Source: JBPEXY01 sp052031065 (GTDB taxonomy: Bacteria > Pseudomonadota > Gammaproteobacteria > Immundisolibacterales > Immundisolibacteraceae). From it: a DNA stretch of 16,997 bases. The position numbers and the translations under genes were made by a program. Under the pieces are notes generated by a model. It was not told the DNA's origin. It made no database searches and saw nothing but the letters and a program-made list of their open reading frames with translations. Below are positions 7,944 to 13,852 of this stretch, in pieces. The stretch is taken from positions 1-16,997 of the forward strand of contig JBPEXY010000245.1 of the NCBI GenBank assembly GCA_052031065.1, written 5' to 3'. Numbering within the stretch: the first letter of the stretch is position 1; each line of letters begins with the position of its first letter.

Positions 7944-8639
7944 ATGCGAACGCTGATACTCAATGGACTCTGGCACAACAACCCGGCGCTGGTACAGTTG
8001 CTGGGACTCTGCCCGTTGCTGGCGGTTAGCGCGACTGTAGTCAACGGCTTTGGGCTGGGGTTGGCAACCACTTTAACCCTGGTGATCTCCAATCTGCTGG
8101 TGTCGTTGCTGCGTGGCCATCTGGCTGATGAGGTCAGAATCCCGGTGTTTGTGATGATTATTGCCGCTTCGGTGACCGCCATTGAGCTGGTGATGAGCGC
8201 ATGGTTTTACCAGCTGTTTCTGGTGCTGGGTATTTTTATTCCGCTGATTGTCACCAATTGCGCCATCATCGCCCGGGCAGAGAGTTTTGCTTACCGTAAC
8301 CCGCCGCTGCCGGCGGTGATAGATGGGCTGTTTATGGGGCTTGGGTTCACTGCCGTGCTGGTGGTGCTTGGGGGACTGCGTGAACTGGTGGGTTACGGCA
8401 CTCTGCTGCGACAGGCCGATTTGCTTTTTGGGCCTGCCGCAGCAAACTGGACCGTGGTTGTAAGCGGTGATTACCCAGGGTTTCTGCTGGCGGTACTGCC
8501 GCCCGGCGCCTTTATTGCCCTCGGGTTACTGATTGCACTGAAAAACCTCCTCGACCGGCGCATGGCGCTGCGCCACCAGAGCATTCATCAACTAGCGACA
8601 GTCGAATCCGGCAATACCGGTGGTGGATTAACGGCATGA
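7944..8639 (+). CDS. rnfE: Electron transport complex subunit RnfE (RsxE)
   Basis: Integral membrane subunit (231 aa) homologous to RnfA and packed against it with opposite topology. Cys23 (LLGLCPLLAVS) and Cys106 (IVTNCAIIARAESFA) are the conserved pair expected to share an intramembrane Fe-S centre with RnfA. Further consensus pieces are NGFGLGLATTLTLV, GLFMGLGFTAVLVVLGGLRELVGYGTLL and LAVLPPGAFIALGLLIALKN. Six hydrophobic segments fit the family topology. The C-terminal tail after about residue 207 is polar and variable. The last codons overlap the nth start as ATGA (8636-8639), indicating coupled translation. Confidence 0.97.
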   Translation: MRTLILNGLWHNNPALVQLLGLCPLLAVSATVVNGFGLGLATTLTLVISNLLVSLLRGHLADEVRIPVFVMIIAASVTAIELVMSAWFYQLFLVLGIFIPLIVTNCAIIARAESFAYRNPPLPAVIDGLFMGLGFTAVLVVLGGLRELVGYGTLLRQADLLFGPAAANWTVVVSGDYPGFLLAVLPPGAFIALGLLIALKNLLDRRMALRHQSIHQLATVESGNTGGGLTA

Positions 8640-9280
8640 ACCGCCAGAAACGCCAACAGATTTTTGAGCGCTTGCGCGATGCGAACCCAAGCCCGACGAC
8701 CGAGCTCAATTACGACTCTACTTTTGAGCTGCTCATCGCCGTGATTCTCTCCGCCCAGGCTACTGATGTGGGGGTTAACAGGGCGACTGCAAAACTGTTT
8801 CCGGTCGCCAATACACCGGAGCAGATTCTGGCGCTGGGTGTCGACGGCCTGAAGCAGTACATCAAGACTATCGGCTTGTTTAATTCCAAGGCAGAGAACG
8901 TGATCAAAACCTGTGCGGCGCTGATCGAGCGCCACGGCGGTGAAGTACCGCGCGACCGTGCAGCGCTGGAATCGCTTGCGGGTGTTGGCCGAAAAACCGC
9001 CAATGTTGTGCTTAACACCGCGTTCGGCGAGCCAACAATGGCGGTGGATACTCATATTTTTCGGGTTAGCAATCGAACCCGGCTGGCACCCGGCAAAACG
9101 CCACTCGCCGTAGAAAAGGCTTTACTGAAATTTATTCCGCAGGAGTTTCTCTGCGATGCCCACCACTGGTTGATTCTTCACGGTCGTTACACCTGTCTGG
9201 CGCGCAAGCCGCGTTGTGGTTCATGTCTGATCGAAGATCTCTGCGAATATCGCAACAAGACCGAACTGGAGGCAGAGTAA
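8636..9280 (+). CDS. nth: Endonuclease III (bifunctional DNA glycosylase/AP lyase)
   Basis: Nth removes oxidised pyrimidines and cleaves the DNA backbone at the resulting abasic site. This 214-aa protein keeps E. coli numbering: the helix-hairpin-helix LAGVGRKTA (114-122) contains the catalytic lysine K120, and D138 (MAVDTHIFRV) is the activating aspartate. The 4Fe-4S cluster ligands Cys187, Cys194, Cys197 and Cys203 (C-X6-C-X2-C-X5-C) are all present. The N-terminal TELNYDSTFELLIAVILSAQATD matches the family well. It sits last but one in the rnf operon, an arrangement common in gammaproteobacteria, overlapping rnfE by 4 bp (ATGA) and the following gene by 1 base (TAATG). Confidence 0.98.
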   Translation: MNRQKRQQIFERLRDANPSPTTELNYDSTFELLIAVILSAQATDVGVNRATAKLFPVANTPEQILALGVDGLKQYIKTIGLFNSKAENVIKTCAALIERHGGEVPRDRAALESLAGVGRKTANVVLNTAFGEPTMAVDTHIFRVSNRTRLAPGKTPLAVEKALLKFIPQEFLCDAHHWLILHGRYTCLARKPRCGSCLIEDLCEYRNKTELEAE

Positions 9281-9714
9281 TGCTCTGGGGGCAGGATCGT
9301 TCCAAACTGAGGGAGATGTATAGTTCCGCCTGGCGCGATTTTAAAGCTGGCAAAACGCTTGATAAGCAGACGCAGATGATTGCGGCGGTGATTGCGATGC
9401 ATCCAGAGTATCAGCCGGATATAGAATCCGGTGCTGTGCTGCACAGGGAATATGACGGCAGTGATGGGCAGAGTAATCCTTTTCTGCACATGGGTATGCA
9501 TCTGGCGATTCACGAACAGCTTTCGATCGATCGCCCGCCGGGCATCGTCGCTATTCATCAGCAACTGAGTCGACGCGCCGGCGATGAGCATCAGGCCGAG
9601 CACCAGATGCTGGAAGTGCTGGCGCAGGTTCTATGGGATGCCCAACAGGCCCACCGGGAACCCGATATTGAGGAGTATGTCGAAGGGCTGCGGCGGGTGG
9701 TCAGTGTCAGCTGA
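9280..9714 (+). CDS. DUF1841 family protein, unknown function
   Basis: A 144-aa soluble protein of the DUF1841 family (MLWGQDRSKLREMYSSAWRDFKAG ... NPFLHMGMHLAIHEQ), found mostly in beta- and gammaproteobacteria. The ATG at 9280 shares its A with the nth stop codon (TAATG) and a Shine-Dalgarno-like GGAGG lies about 9 nt before it inside nth; an upstream in-frame start at 9214 would lie inside nth and is rejected. The protein is mainly helical with no signal peptide or membrane segment. Conserved-looking His/Glu residues cluster at H70, H74, H78, E79 and H104, E107, H108, which could bind a metal, but this is inference. Its tight coupling to nth suggests co-expression with DNA repair or Rnf; the function is not known. 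Confidence 0.85.
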   Translation: MLWGQDRSKLREMYSSAWRDFKAGKTLDKQTQMIAAVIAMHPEYQPDIESGAVLHREYDGSDGQSNPFLHMGMHLAIHEQLSIDRPPGIVAIHQQLSRRAGDEHQAEHQMLEVLAQVLWDAQQAHREPDIEEYVEGLRRVVSVS

Positions 9715-9767
9715 TCCGACCGCTGACGCAGCTATACGGACAGTGGTGTCAGTTTAGGAGTGTTAGT

Positions 9768-10172
9768 TCAGGAAGGCTGCACCAGTTCTATTTTGTAGCC
9801 GTCTGGATCCTCAACAAACGCGATTACCGTCGTGCCGTGTTGCATTGGTCCGGCGTCCCTGATTACGTTGCCTCCAAGGTCGCGAATCCGCCGGCAGGTT
9901 TCATAGGCATCTTCCACTTCAATGGCGATGTGGCCAAAAGCATCACCGTGTGAGTACTCGCTGGTGTCCCAGTTCCAGGTCAGTTCAATCACAGCGGTAC
10001 TGGTATCGGTGGGTGATTTGATCTCCCCGTCTTCATAGCCGACAAACGCAAGGGTGAACCGCCCCCCGGTGAACTCCTGTTTATAGAGCAACCGCATGCC
10101 CATCACCTCGGTATAAAATCTGATTGATGCGTCCAGATCGGCCACTCTGAACATGGTGTGTAGCAGTTTCAT
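9768..10172 (-). CDS. gloA: Lactoylglutathione lyase (glyoxalase I)
   Basis: GloA converts the hemithioacetal of methylglyoxal and glutathione to S-lactoylglutathione, the first step of methylglyoxal detoxification. The 134-aa protein starts MKLLHTMFRVADLDASIRFYTEVMGMRLL and ends with HGTTVIAFVEDPDGYKIEL, both close to E. coli GloA. The four metal ligands of the active site are present: H5, E63, H81 and E129. Relative to E. coli the loop before E63 is about seven residues longer (around 46-60), and the short C-terminal tail is missing. The ATG (complement of 10170-10172) has AGAAGGAG about 9 nt upstream. Size and metal-site context fit the Ni2+-type bacterial enzyme, though metal preference is inferred. 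Glutathione for this enzyme would come from gshA, also in the window. Confidence 0.96.
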   Translation of the reverse strand: MKLLHTMFRVADLDASIRFYTEVMGMRLLYKQEFTGGRFTLAFVGYEDGEIKSPTDTSTAVIELTWNWDTSEYSHGDAFGHIAIEVEDAYETCRRIRDLGGNVIRDAGPMQHGTTVIAFVEDPDGYKIELVQPS

Positions 10173-10262
10173 TATCAGGACTCCTTCTGGTTAAAGTGTT
10201 GGCCGCTGATGATAGCGGTGATTAGCTAGATATGGCATGGCGGTGCCGGGCCTGAAATTGGC

Positions 10263-10291
10263 TTGACGATCAACGCCTGAGCCGGTCTAAT
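10263..10291 (+). promoter_or_regulatory. Sigma-70 promoter for tRNA-Phe
   Basis: TTGACG (10263-10268) and TCTAAT (10286-10291) are separated by exactly 17 bp and each matches consensus in five of six positions. Transcription would start near 10298, giving a leader of about 70 nt before the tRNA. It is the best-formed promoter in the window and points at the tRNA gene. Confidence 0.7.
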
Positions 10292-10335
10292 ACACGGCCT
10301 TCATCGGGTGGGGAAATCAAACATCACCCCAGCAG

Positions 10336-10358
10336 CGTCGAACAGTTCTGCTTCGACG
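10336..10358 (+). other. Hairpin in the tRNA-Phe leader
   Basis: CGTCGAA (10336-10342) and TTCGACG (10352-10358) form a perfect 7-bp stem with a 9-nt loop, ending 8 nt before the first base of the mature tRNA. It has no T-run and so is not a terminator. It may guide processing of the precursor tRNA, which is inference. Confidence 0.5.
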
Positions 10359-10366
10359 ATCAGGAT

Positions 10367-10442
10367 GGCCAGGTAGCTCAGTCGGTAGAGCAGGGGACTG
10401 AAAATCCCCGTGTCGGCAGTTCGATTCTGTCCCTGGCCACCA
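10367..10442 (+). tRNA. pheT-type tRNA-Phe: tRNA-Phe (anticodon GAA)
   Basis: A complete 76-nt cloverleaf can be folded by eye. The acceptor arms GGCCAGG (10367-10373) and CCTGGCC (10432-10438) pair perfectly. The D-stem is GCTC/GAGC (10376-10379, 10388-10391). The anticodon stem is GGGGA/TCCCC with loop CTGAAAA, giving anticodon GAA at 10400-10402. The variable loop is GTGTC. The T-arm is GGCAG/CTGTC with loop TTCGATT and one G-U pair. The discriminator is A and CCA is encoded (10440-10442). The anticodon arm and variable loop match E. coli tRNA-Phe. It is a single-gene unit with its own promoter; no copy of its 3' end is seen nearby that would suggest an integrated element. Confidence 0.97.
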
Positions 10443-10540
10443 TTCATTTGTTAAGTTGCCTGCCGCGCGAATTGAGACGAGTTGTTTTTGGTGAGCCTAA
10501 AGCGGTCGTTGTCACTAGTAGAATTTAGCTTCCGTACACT

Positions 10541-10576
10541 AAAAAGCCTGCTTCCCCGTCGAGGAAAGCAGGCTTT
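10541..10576 (-). terminator. Rho-independent terminator of the first DUF1329 gene
   Basis: On the minus strand, AAAGCCTGCTTTCC pairs with GGAAGCAGGCTTT (one bulged base near the loop), and the stem runs into TTTTT. It lies 21 bp after the stop codon of the DUF1329 gene ending at 10597. On the plus strand only TTT follows the stem, so it may stop tRNA-Phe transcripts weakly. Confidence 0.85.
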
Positions 10577-10596
10577 GAGATGAAAACAGTTGGATT

Positions 10597-11865
10597 CTAG
10601 TTGAGCTGTCTGGGTAACGATTCTGGTGTGAAGTCTGACGGGTCAGCGTCGGGATTCCATTGCCAGTCCTGGCCTTGATAGAGCACGGTGGCGTGCAACC
10701 GCTGTATATCAGCGACCCAGACTATCGAGGCTGCGGGACCCACCTGGCCATCTTCCCAGGTTCTTTCGTTAAATCCGATGGTCATGACTCTCCATAGTTC
10801 GCCCTTGCGGTCGTAAAACTCGTTCCCCCAGAACAGCGGTGCGCCGGGGTTGGTCCCAATATGCATGATGCGGTGGCTAACCAGATGAGATGCGGGAGGT
10901 GTTCCCTTGAGCACCCAAACTTCCTGAGGTGAGTAATTGTCCCGAAAGTTCCAGTGCGGGGCCTTATCAAACATCATTGCCGGGAACCGCTCTGCCGGGT
11001 CTCTGGCGTCGAGGTTTAGTGGACCGATCTCGCTGTCGCTGGCACCAAGAATCCAGCGTTTTTCCAGCAACTCCCAGTTCTGGTACCAGGTCGGGTCAAG
11101 ATTGGCGGCAAAAGTCTCATCAGTGAGGATGTCTGTTGCGGATACGGGATCTGCCCAGGCGCCGCTGGAGAGCCGTCTGACCCGCCGAATACTTTTGATA
11201 TAAGCATAGACGTCCGCCAATCGCGCATCCGTATAGTTTACCGTGAGTATGCCAATGCCGCGGGTGTCCTGTGGGTAGAGGTTGATCAGCGATTCATATT
11301 TGACCAGTTCCGGGTCTACGGTGTGGGGTTCCTGAATACGGCCAGTCATCAGATAACGCTTGAAGCGCCACCCCTGCTCTCGCTGCAACCCTTTTTTGCC
11401 ATCAATGACGAGAAAATACATCGGGTTGAGATCCAGGGTATCGCCAGTCCAGCCGGTGCGTAGCATGTTGTAAATCAGCTTGTAACCGGCGTCTGGGTCA
11501 TCCTGGGATATATCCGGGAAGGGTAGGCCTGTAGTGTGGTTAATGAGTCTTTTCTGGTCGTCCAGAGAGGCTTCGCCCTTATGTTTTTCGGTCAGGCGTA
11601 TCACCTTTTCGCTACCTTTCAATTCCTTGGTTTTTGGGGTCAGGGTCATTTCAAAGCCCAATTCCCTGACCAGTCTTTCGCGCGATTCGGTGAGCAGGTC
11701 GGCAATTTTGTGACCGTCCAGAGTCATCGGTTTTAATTGATCTATGTTGGCTGCGCTAAGGACGGTGCCAGGGGTTACTTCTTCGGCAAAGGCTGTCATC
11801 GCTCCGACCGTCGCCGTGACGGCAACCGCTGTCAGCCGAGCGACCTTGAGATGTTGCTTGTTCAT
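10597..11865 (-). CDS. Secreted DUF1329 family protein (paralog A)
   Basis: A 422-aa envelope protein of the DUF1329 family, whose fold is thought to resemble lipoprotein carriers of the LolA/LolB type; function is unproven. In other proteobacteria these genes often accompany DUF1302 and RND/MMPL-type transporter genes in clusters for hydrophobic compounds; no such partner is here. The ATG (complement of 11863-11865) has GGGAG 8 nt before it and begins a signal peptide (MNKQHLKVARLTAVAVTATVGAMTAFA, then EEVTPG). An in-frame GTG at 11907, with AGGAGAGG upstream (complement of 11918-11925), would add 14 polar residues before the signal and is less likely. The core, DLNPMYFLVIDGKKGLQREQGWRFKRYLM through ETFAANLDPTWY, is nearly identical to the paralog at 12242-13507. 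Both end with LPRQLN. Confidence 0.88.
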   Translation of the reverse strand: MNKQHLKVARLTAVAVTATVGAMTAFAEEVTPGTVLSAANIDQLKPMTLDGHKIADLLTESRERLVRELGFEMTLTPKTKELKGSEKVIRLTEKHKGEASLDDQKRLINHTTGLPFPDISQDDPDAGYKLIYNMLRTGWTGDTLDLNPMYFLVIDGKKGLQREQGWRFKRYLMTGRIQEPHTVDPELVKYESLINLYPQDTRGIGILTVNYTDARLADVYAYIKSIRRVRRLSSGAWADPVSATDILTDETFAANLDPTWYQNWELLEKRWILGASDSEIGPLNLDARDPAERFPAMMFDKAPHWNFRDNYSPQEVWVLKGTPPASHLVSHRIMHIGTNPGAPLFWGNEFYDRKGELWRVMTIGFNERTWEDGQVGPAASIVWVADIQRLHATVLYQGQDWQWNPDADPSDFTPESLPRQLN

Positions 11866-11950
11866 CAGGTTTTCTCCCGCATTAGGTTTTTCGTGTGGTG
11901 TTCTCACGCGCCGTAATCCTCTCCTGTTGATTATCTGGTGGGAATCCTTT

Positions 11951-11993
11951 CATGGCGTGTGAGTTAAGCCATGAGTCTTTATCAGCGACTCAT
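11951..11993 (-). promoter_or_regulatory. Two overlapping, mutually exclusive hairpins in the leader of DUF1329 paralog A
   Basis: CATGGC (11951-11956) pairs with GCCATG (11968-11973), and ATGAGTC (11971-11977) pairs with GACTCAT (11987-11993). The two perfect inverted repeats share bases 11971-11973, so both stems cannot form fully at once. They lie 86-128 bp upstream of the chosen start. This may be an attenuator-like switch or adjacent protein-binding dyads; there is no T-run after either stem. Confidence 0.35.
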
Positions 11994-12071
11994 AACCTCC
12001 TCTTGGTTTCTTCTATCCATCGCTAAACAGGTTTCTGTGGGGCTGATGCTCGTTGTCGCTTGAGAGACCAT

Positions 12072-12092
12072 CAACCGGTTATCCCCCGGTTG
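12072..12092 (-). promoter_or_regulatory. Dyad CAACCGG-N7-CCGGTTG
   Basis: A perfect 7-bp inverted repeat with a 7-bp spacer (TTATCCC), centred at 12082, about 217 bp before the start of paralog A. The size and symmetry suit an operator for a dimeric regulator, but the spot is also G/C-rich enough to form an RNA stem. Role unknown. Confidence 0.35.
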
Positions 12093-12150
12093 GCCCGCTC
12101 CCCTTTTGATCATCCAGTTATTTTCTGAGAACTCAAATTTGCTTCTTAGT

Positions 12151-12185
12151 TCACCAACCGGCGAAGGTCACCGGGCAGTTGGTGA
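12151..12185 (-). other. Hairpin after the terminator of DUF1329 paralog B
   Basis: TCACCAAC (12151-12158) pairs perfectly with GTTGGTGA (12178-12185); CGG (12159-12161) and CCG (12171-12173) can extend the stem with a 4-nt bulge. It lies directly beyond the paralog B terminator in the transcription direction and has no T-run. It could be a second stop, a regulatory dyad or part of a small RNA. Confidence 0.35.
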
Positions 12186-12190
12186 GATGC

Positions 12191-12222
12191 AAAACCCCCG
12201 CCGGTAGTAACCGCACGGGGGT
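12191..12222 (-). terminator. Rho-independent terminator of DUF1329 paralog B
   Basis: On the minus strand ACCCCCG (complement 12216-12222) pairs with CGGGGGT (complement 12194-12200), with an inner CGG/CCG extension, followed by a T-run (TTTT including the stem edge). It sits 20 bp after the stop codon at 12242, so the two paralogs are probably separate transcription units. Confidence 0.8.
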
Positions 12223-12241
12223 GTCGTTTCCCGGGCTGTTT

Positions 12242-13507
12242 TCAGTTGAGTTGTCTGGGCAGGGCTTCCGGGGTGAAGTCCTGCGGATCTGCTTCCGGGT
12301 TATAGCGCCAGTTGGGCCCCTGATACAAAACAGTGGCGTGTAGCCTCTGAATATCTGCCACCCAGACCATCGTCACTACCGGGCCAGCCTGTCCGTCGTT
12401 CCAGGTGCCGTTGTTGAAACTGATCATCAACGTTCGCCACAGTTCGCCCTTTTTGTCGTAATACTCGCTCGACCAGAATAGCGGGGCTCCCGGGTTGGTG
12501 CCCACGTACATGATTCGATGACCGTTCAGATGGGACGCTGGAGGATTGCCGCGAACCACATAAACTTCCTGAGGAGAGAACTCGTCCTTGTAGTTCCAGT
12601 AGGGCGCCTTGTCTAGCATCATCGCCGGGAAACGTTTATCGGGATCCCGTTCGTCAAGATTAAGCGGAGTGATCACGCTGCCGCCCGCACCTAGAATCAT
12701 CCGTTTACCGAGATAGTCCCAGCCGTCGTACCAGGTTGGGTCAAGATTGATGGCAAAGGTTTCGTCCGTGAGAATGTCGGTCGCAGAGACCGGATCAGCC
12801 CAAGCTCCACTGGAAAGCCGCCGTACCCTGCGGATGCTTTTGATATATGCGTAAACATCAGCAAGCCGGGCATCGGTGTAGTTGACTGTGAGGATGCCAA
12901 CACCGCGGGTATCCTGGGGGTAGAGGTTGATCAGTGATTCATACTTGACCAGTTCCGGATCAACTGAGTGTGGAGCGCTGATCCGGCCACTCATCAGGTA
13001 GCGTTTAAAGCGCCATCCCTGTTCACGTTGCAGTCCCTTTTTGCCATCAATGACAAGGAAGTACATCGGATCCAGGTCCATGGTGTCGCCGATCCAGCCC
13101 GTACGTAATATGTTATAGCAAACCTTGTAACCGGCATCGGGATCGTCAGGGGAGATGTCGGGAAACGGAATGCCGGTGGTGTGACCTACCAGCCGTTTTT
13201 GGTCATCGAGACTCGCTTCGCCCTGGTGCTGATTAGTCAGTCGTAAAACTTCTTTGTTAGCGACTACCGGTGGTTGTTCCGGGACCAGGGTCATTTCAAA
13301 GCCAAATTCCCTGATCAGCCGCTGGTGGCTGTCTGGCAACATATCCCCTATACGGTGCCCAGCAAGTGATTTATCTATCAGGCTATCTATACTGTTTGCA
13401 TCCAAAATGGTGCCAGCGGAGACTTCTTCGCTGATTGCGCCGGGTGCTGCCAGTGTTAGAGCAGTTAGGGCCCCCGCCAGCAGGGCGTGACGCGAGTGAT
13501 TAGGCAT
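12242..13507 (-). CDS. Secreted DUF1329 family protein (paralog B)
   Basis: A 421-aa DUF1329 protein, upstream neighbour and clear paralog of the gene ending at 10597. The ATG (complement of 13505-13507) is preceded by GGGAGAGAACGTC, the same type of ribosome site as its sister. The N-terminus MPNHSRHALLAGALTALTLAAPGAIS is a signal peptide, followed by EEVSAGTILDANSID. From HSVDPELVKYES to NLDPTWY (81 residues) only three residues differ from paralog A, while the region before GEASLDDQKRL and the part after NLDPTWY differ more. DUF1329 proteins are exported envelope proteins of unproven role, sometimes linked to handling of hydrophobic substrates. Here there is no DUF1302 or transporter partner within view; the flanking genes are paralog A and, divergently, gshA. 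Confidence 0.88.
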   Translation of the reverse strand: MPNHSRHALLAGALTALTLAAPGAISEEVSAGTILDANSIDSLIDKSLAGHRIGDMLPDSHQRLIREFGFEMTLVPEQPPVVANKEVLRLTNQHQGEASLDDQKRLVGHTTGIPFPDISPDDPDAGYKVCYNILRTGWIGDTMDLDPMYFLVIDGKKGLQREQGWRFKRYLMSGRISAPHSVDPELVKYESLINLYPQDTRGVGILTVNYTDARLADVYAYIKSIRRVRRLSSGAWADPVSATDILTDETFAINLDPTWYDGWDYLGKRMILGAGGSVITPLNLDERDPDKRFPAMMLDKAPYWNYKDEFSPQEVYVVRGNPPASHLNGHRIMYVGTNPGAPLFWSSEYYDKKGELWRTLMISFNNGTWNDGQAGPVVTMVWVADIQRLHATVLYQGPNWRYNPEADPQDFTPEALPRQLN

Positions 13508-13591
13508 GACGTTCTCTCCCGGTTTTGCGGACTAGCACCGAGCCCTGAGTATTGCTGCAGATCCCAGGCGGGTGCGTAGTTCTGTTATTTT

Positions 13592-13610
13592 TTGAGGTTT
13601 CCTTCCTCAA
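13592..13610. promoter_or_regulatory. Dyad TTGAGG-N7-CCTCAA
   Basis: A perfect 6-bp inverted repeat with a 7-bp spacer, 85-103 bp before the start of DUF1329 paralog B. One arm coincides with a possible -35 hexamer of that gene, so a protein bound here could control it. It could equally form an RNA stem. Inference only. Confidence 0.35.
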
Positions 13611-13636
13611 TGTACAGAGACTCTCCAAATCTCCAT

Positions 13637-13653
13637 AGAGCAGTGGCTGCTCT
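13637..13653. promoter_or_regulatory. Palindrome AGAGCAG-TGG-CTGCTCT
   Basis: A perfect 7-bp inverted repeat with a 3-bp centre, 44 bp (about four helical turns) from the centre of the dyad at 13592-13610. The short spacer and perfect symmetry are typical of an operator for a dimeric regulator, but no regulator gene is in the window to match it. Confidence 0.4.
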
Positions 13654-13738
13654 GGTGTGGTACACGCTTATTTATGCAACATGCGCTTGGAGAACGCAAA
13701 TCTGTTTTACCGCCAATATCCTTAATGATTTCCGGAGA

Positions 13739-13765
13739 TTGGTATTAACGGAGCTGGGGTACAAT
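13739..13765 (+). promoter_or_regulatory. Possible gshA promoter
   Basis: TACAAT (13760-13765) is a five-of-six match to the -10 box. The nearest -35-like hexamer, TTGGTA (13739-13744), is only 15 bp away, which is short. The leader would be about 80 nt and carries a small stem GGCTC-TGCAG-GAGCC (13784-13798). Confidence 0.3.
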
Positions 13766-13852
13766 CAACCAGACAAAAACACCGGCTCTGCAGGAGCCTT
13801 ACGCACGTTGATTTGGTGCCGAGATTTGCGGTGAAAAAAGGGATCCGTTTCA

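Larger units (their letters stand above)
11866..12241. other. Non-coding, dyad-rich region between the DUF1329 paralogs
   Basis: These 376 bp hold no convincing gene. Going leftwards in the direction of transcription they contain the terminator of paralog B (12191-12222), a dyad at 12151-12185, a dyad at 12072-12092, a purine-rich AAGAGGAGG followed at once by the mini-frame ATG-AGT-CGC-TGA, two overlapping hairpins at 11951-11993, and the Shine-Dalgarno of paralog A. I found no convincing -35/-10 pair on the minus strand. A 23-codon frame starting at complement 11951-11953 has no ribosome site and is probably chance. Confidence 0.6.
13508..13852. other. Divergent regulatory gap between DUF1329 paralog B and gshA
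   Basis: These 345 bp separate two divergent genes and must hold both promoters. They contain dyads at 13592-13610 and 13637-13653, a TACAAT at 13760-13765 and a hairpin at 13784-13798. On the minus strand TTGAGG (complement 13605-13610) and TAACAG are 17 bp apart, a weak promoter candidate for paralog B. An 80-codon open frame at 13592-13834 lacks a ribosome site and protein-like composition and is not called as a gene. Confidence 0.6.

Noticed and set aside
9214..9279. Longer start for the DUF1841 gene
   Set aside because: It lies inside nth in another frame; family alignment from memory begins at M-L-x-G-Q-D-R, matching the ATG at 9280.
10367..10442. tRNA-Phe as an integration site for a genomic island
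   Set aside because: No integrase and no repeat of the tRNA 3' end are seen within the window; the flanking genes have ordinary composition.
11100..11345. Recent gene conversion between the DUF1329 paralogs
   Set aside because: The proteins are almost identical here, but the DNA differs at about a quarter of positions, mostly silent, which a recent conversion would have erased.
11866..11907. GTG start at 11907 for DUF1329 paralog A
   Set aside because: It has a purine-rich AGGAGAGG upstream, but adds 14 polar residues in front of a good signal peptide; the ATG at 11865 has a ribosome site like that of its paralog.
11885..11953. 23-codon leader peptide frame on the minus strand
   Set aside because: No ribosome binding site precedes its ATG and its sequence has no attenuation-type codon run.
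13592..13834. 80-codon plus-strand open frame between paralog B and gshA
   Set aside because: No Shine-Dalgarno, unlikely composition, and it covers the dyads expected of a divergent promoter region.
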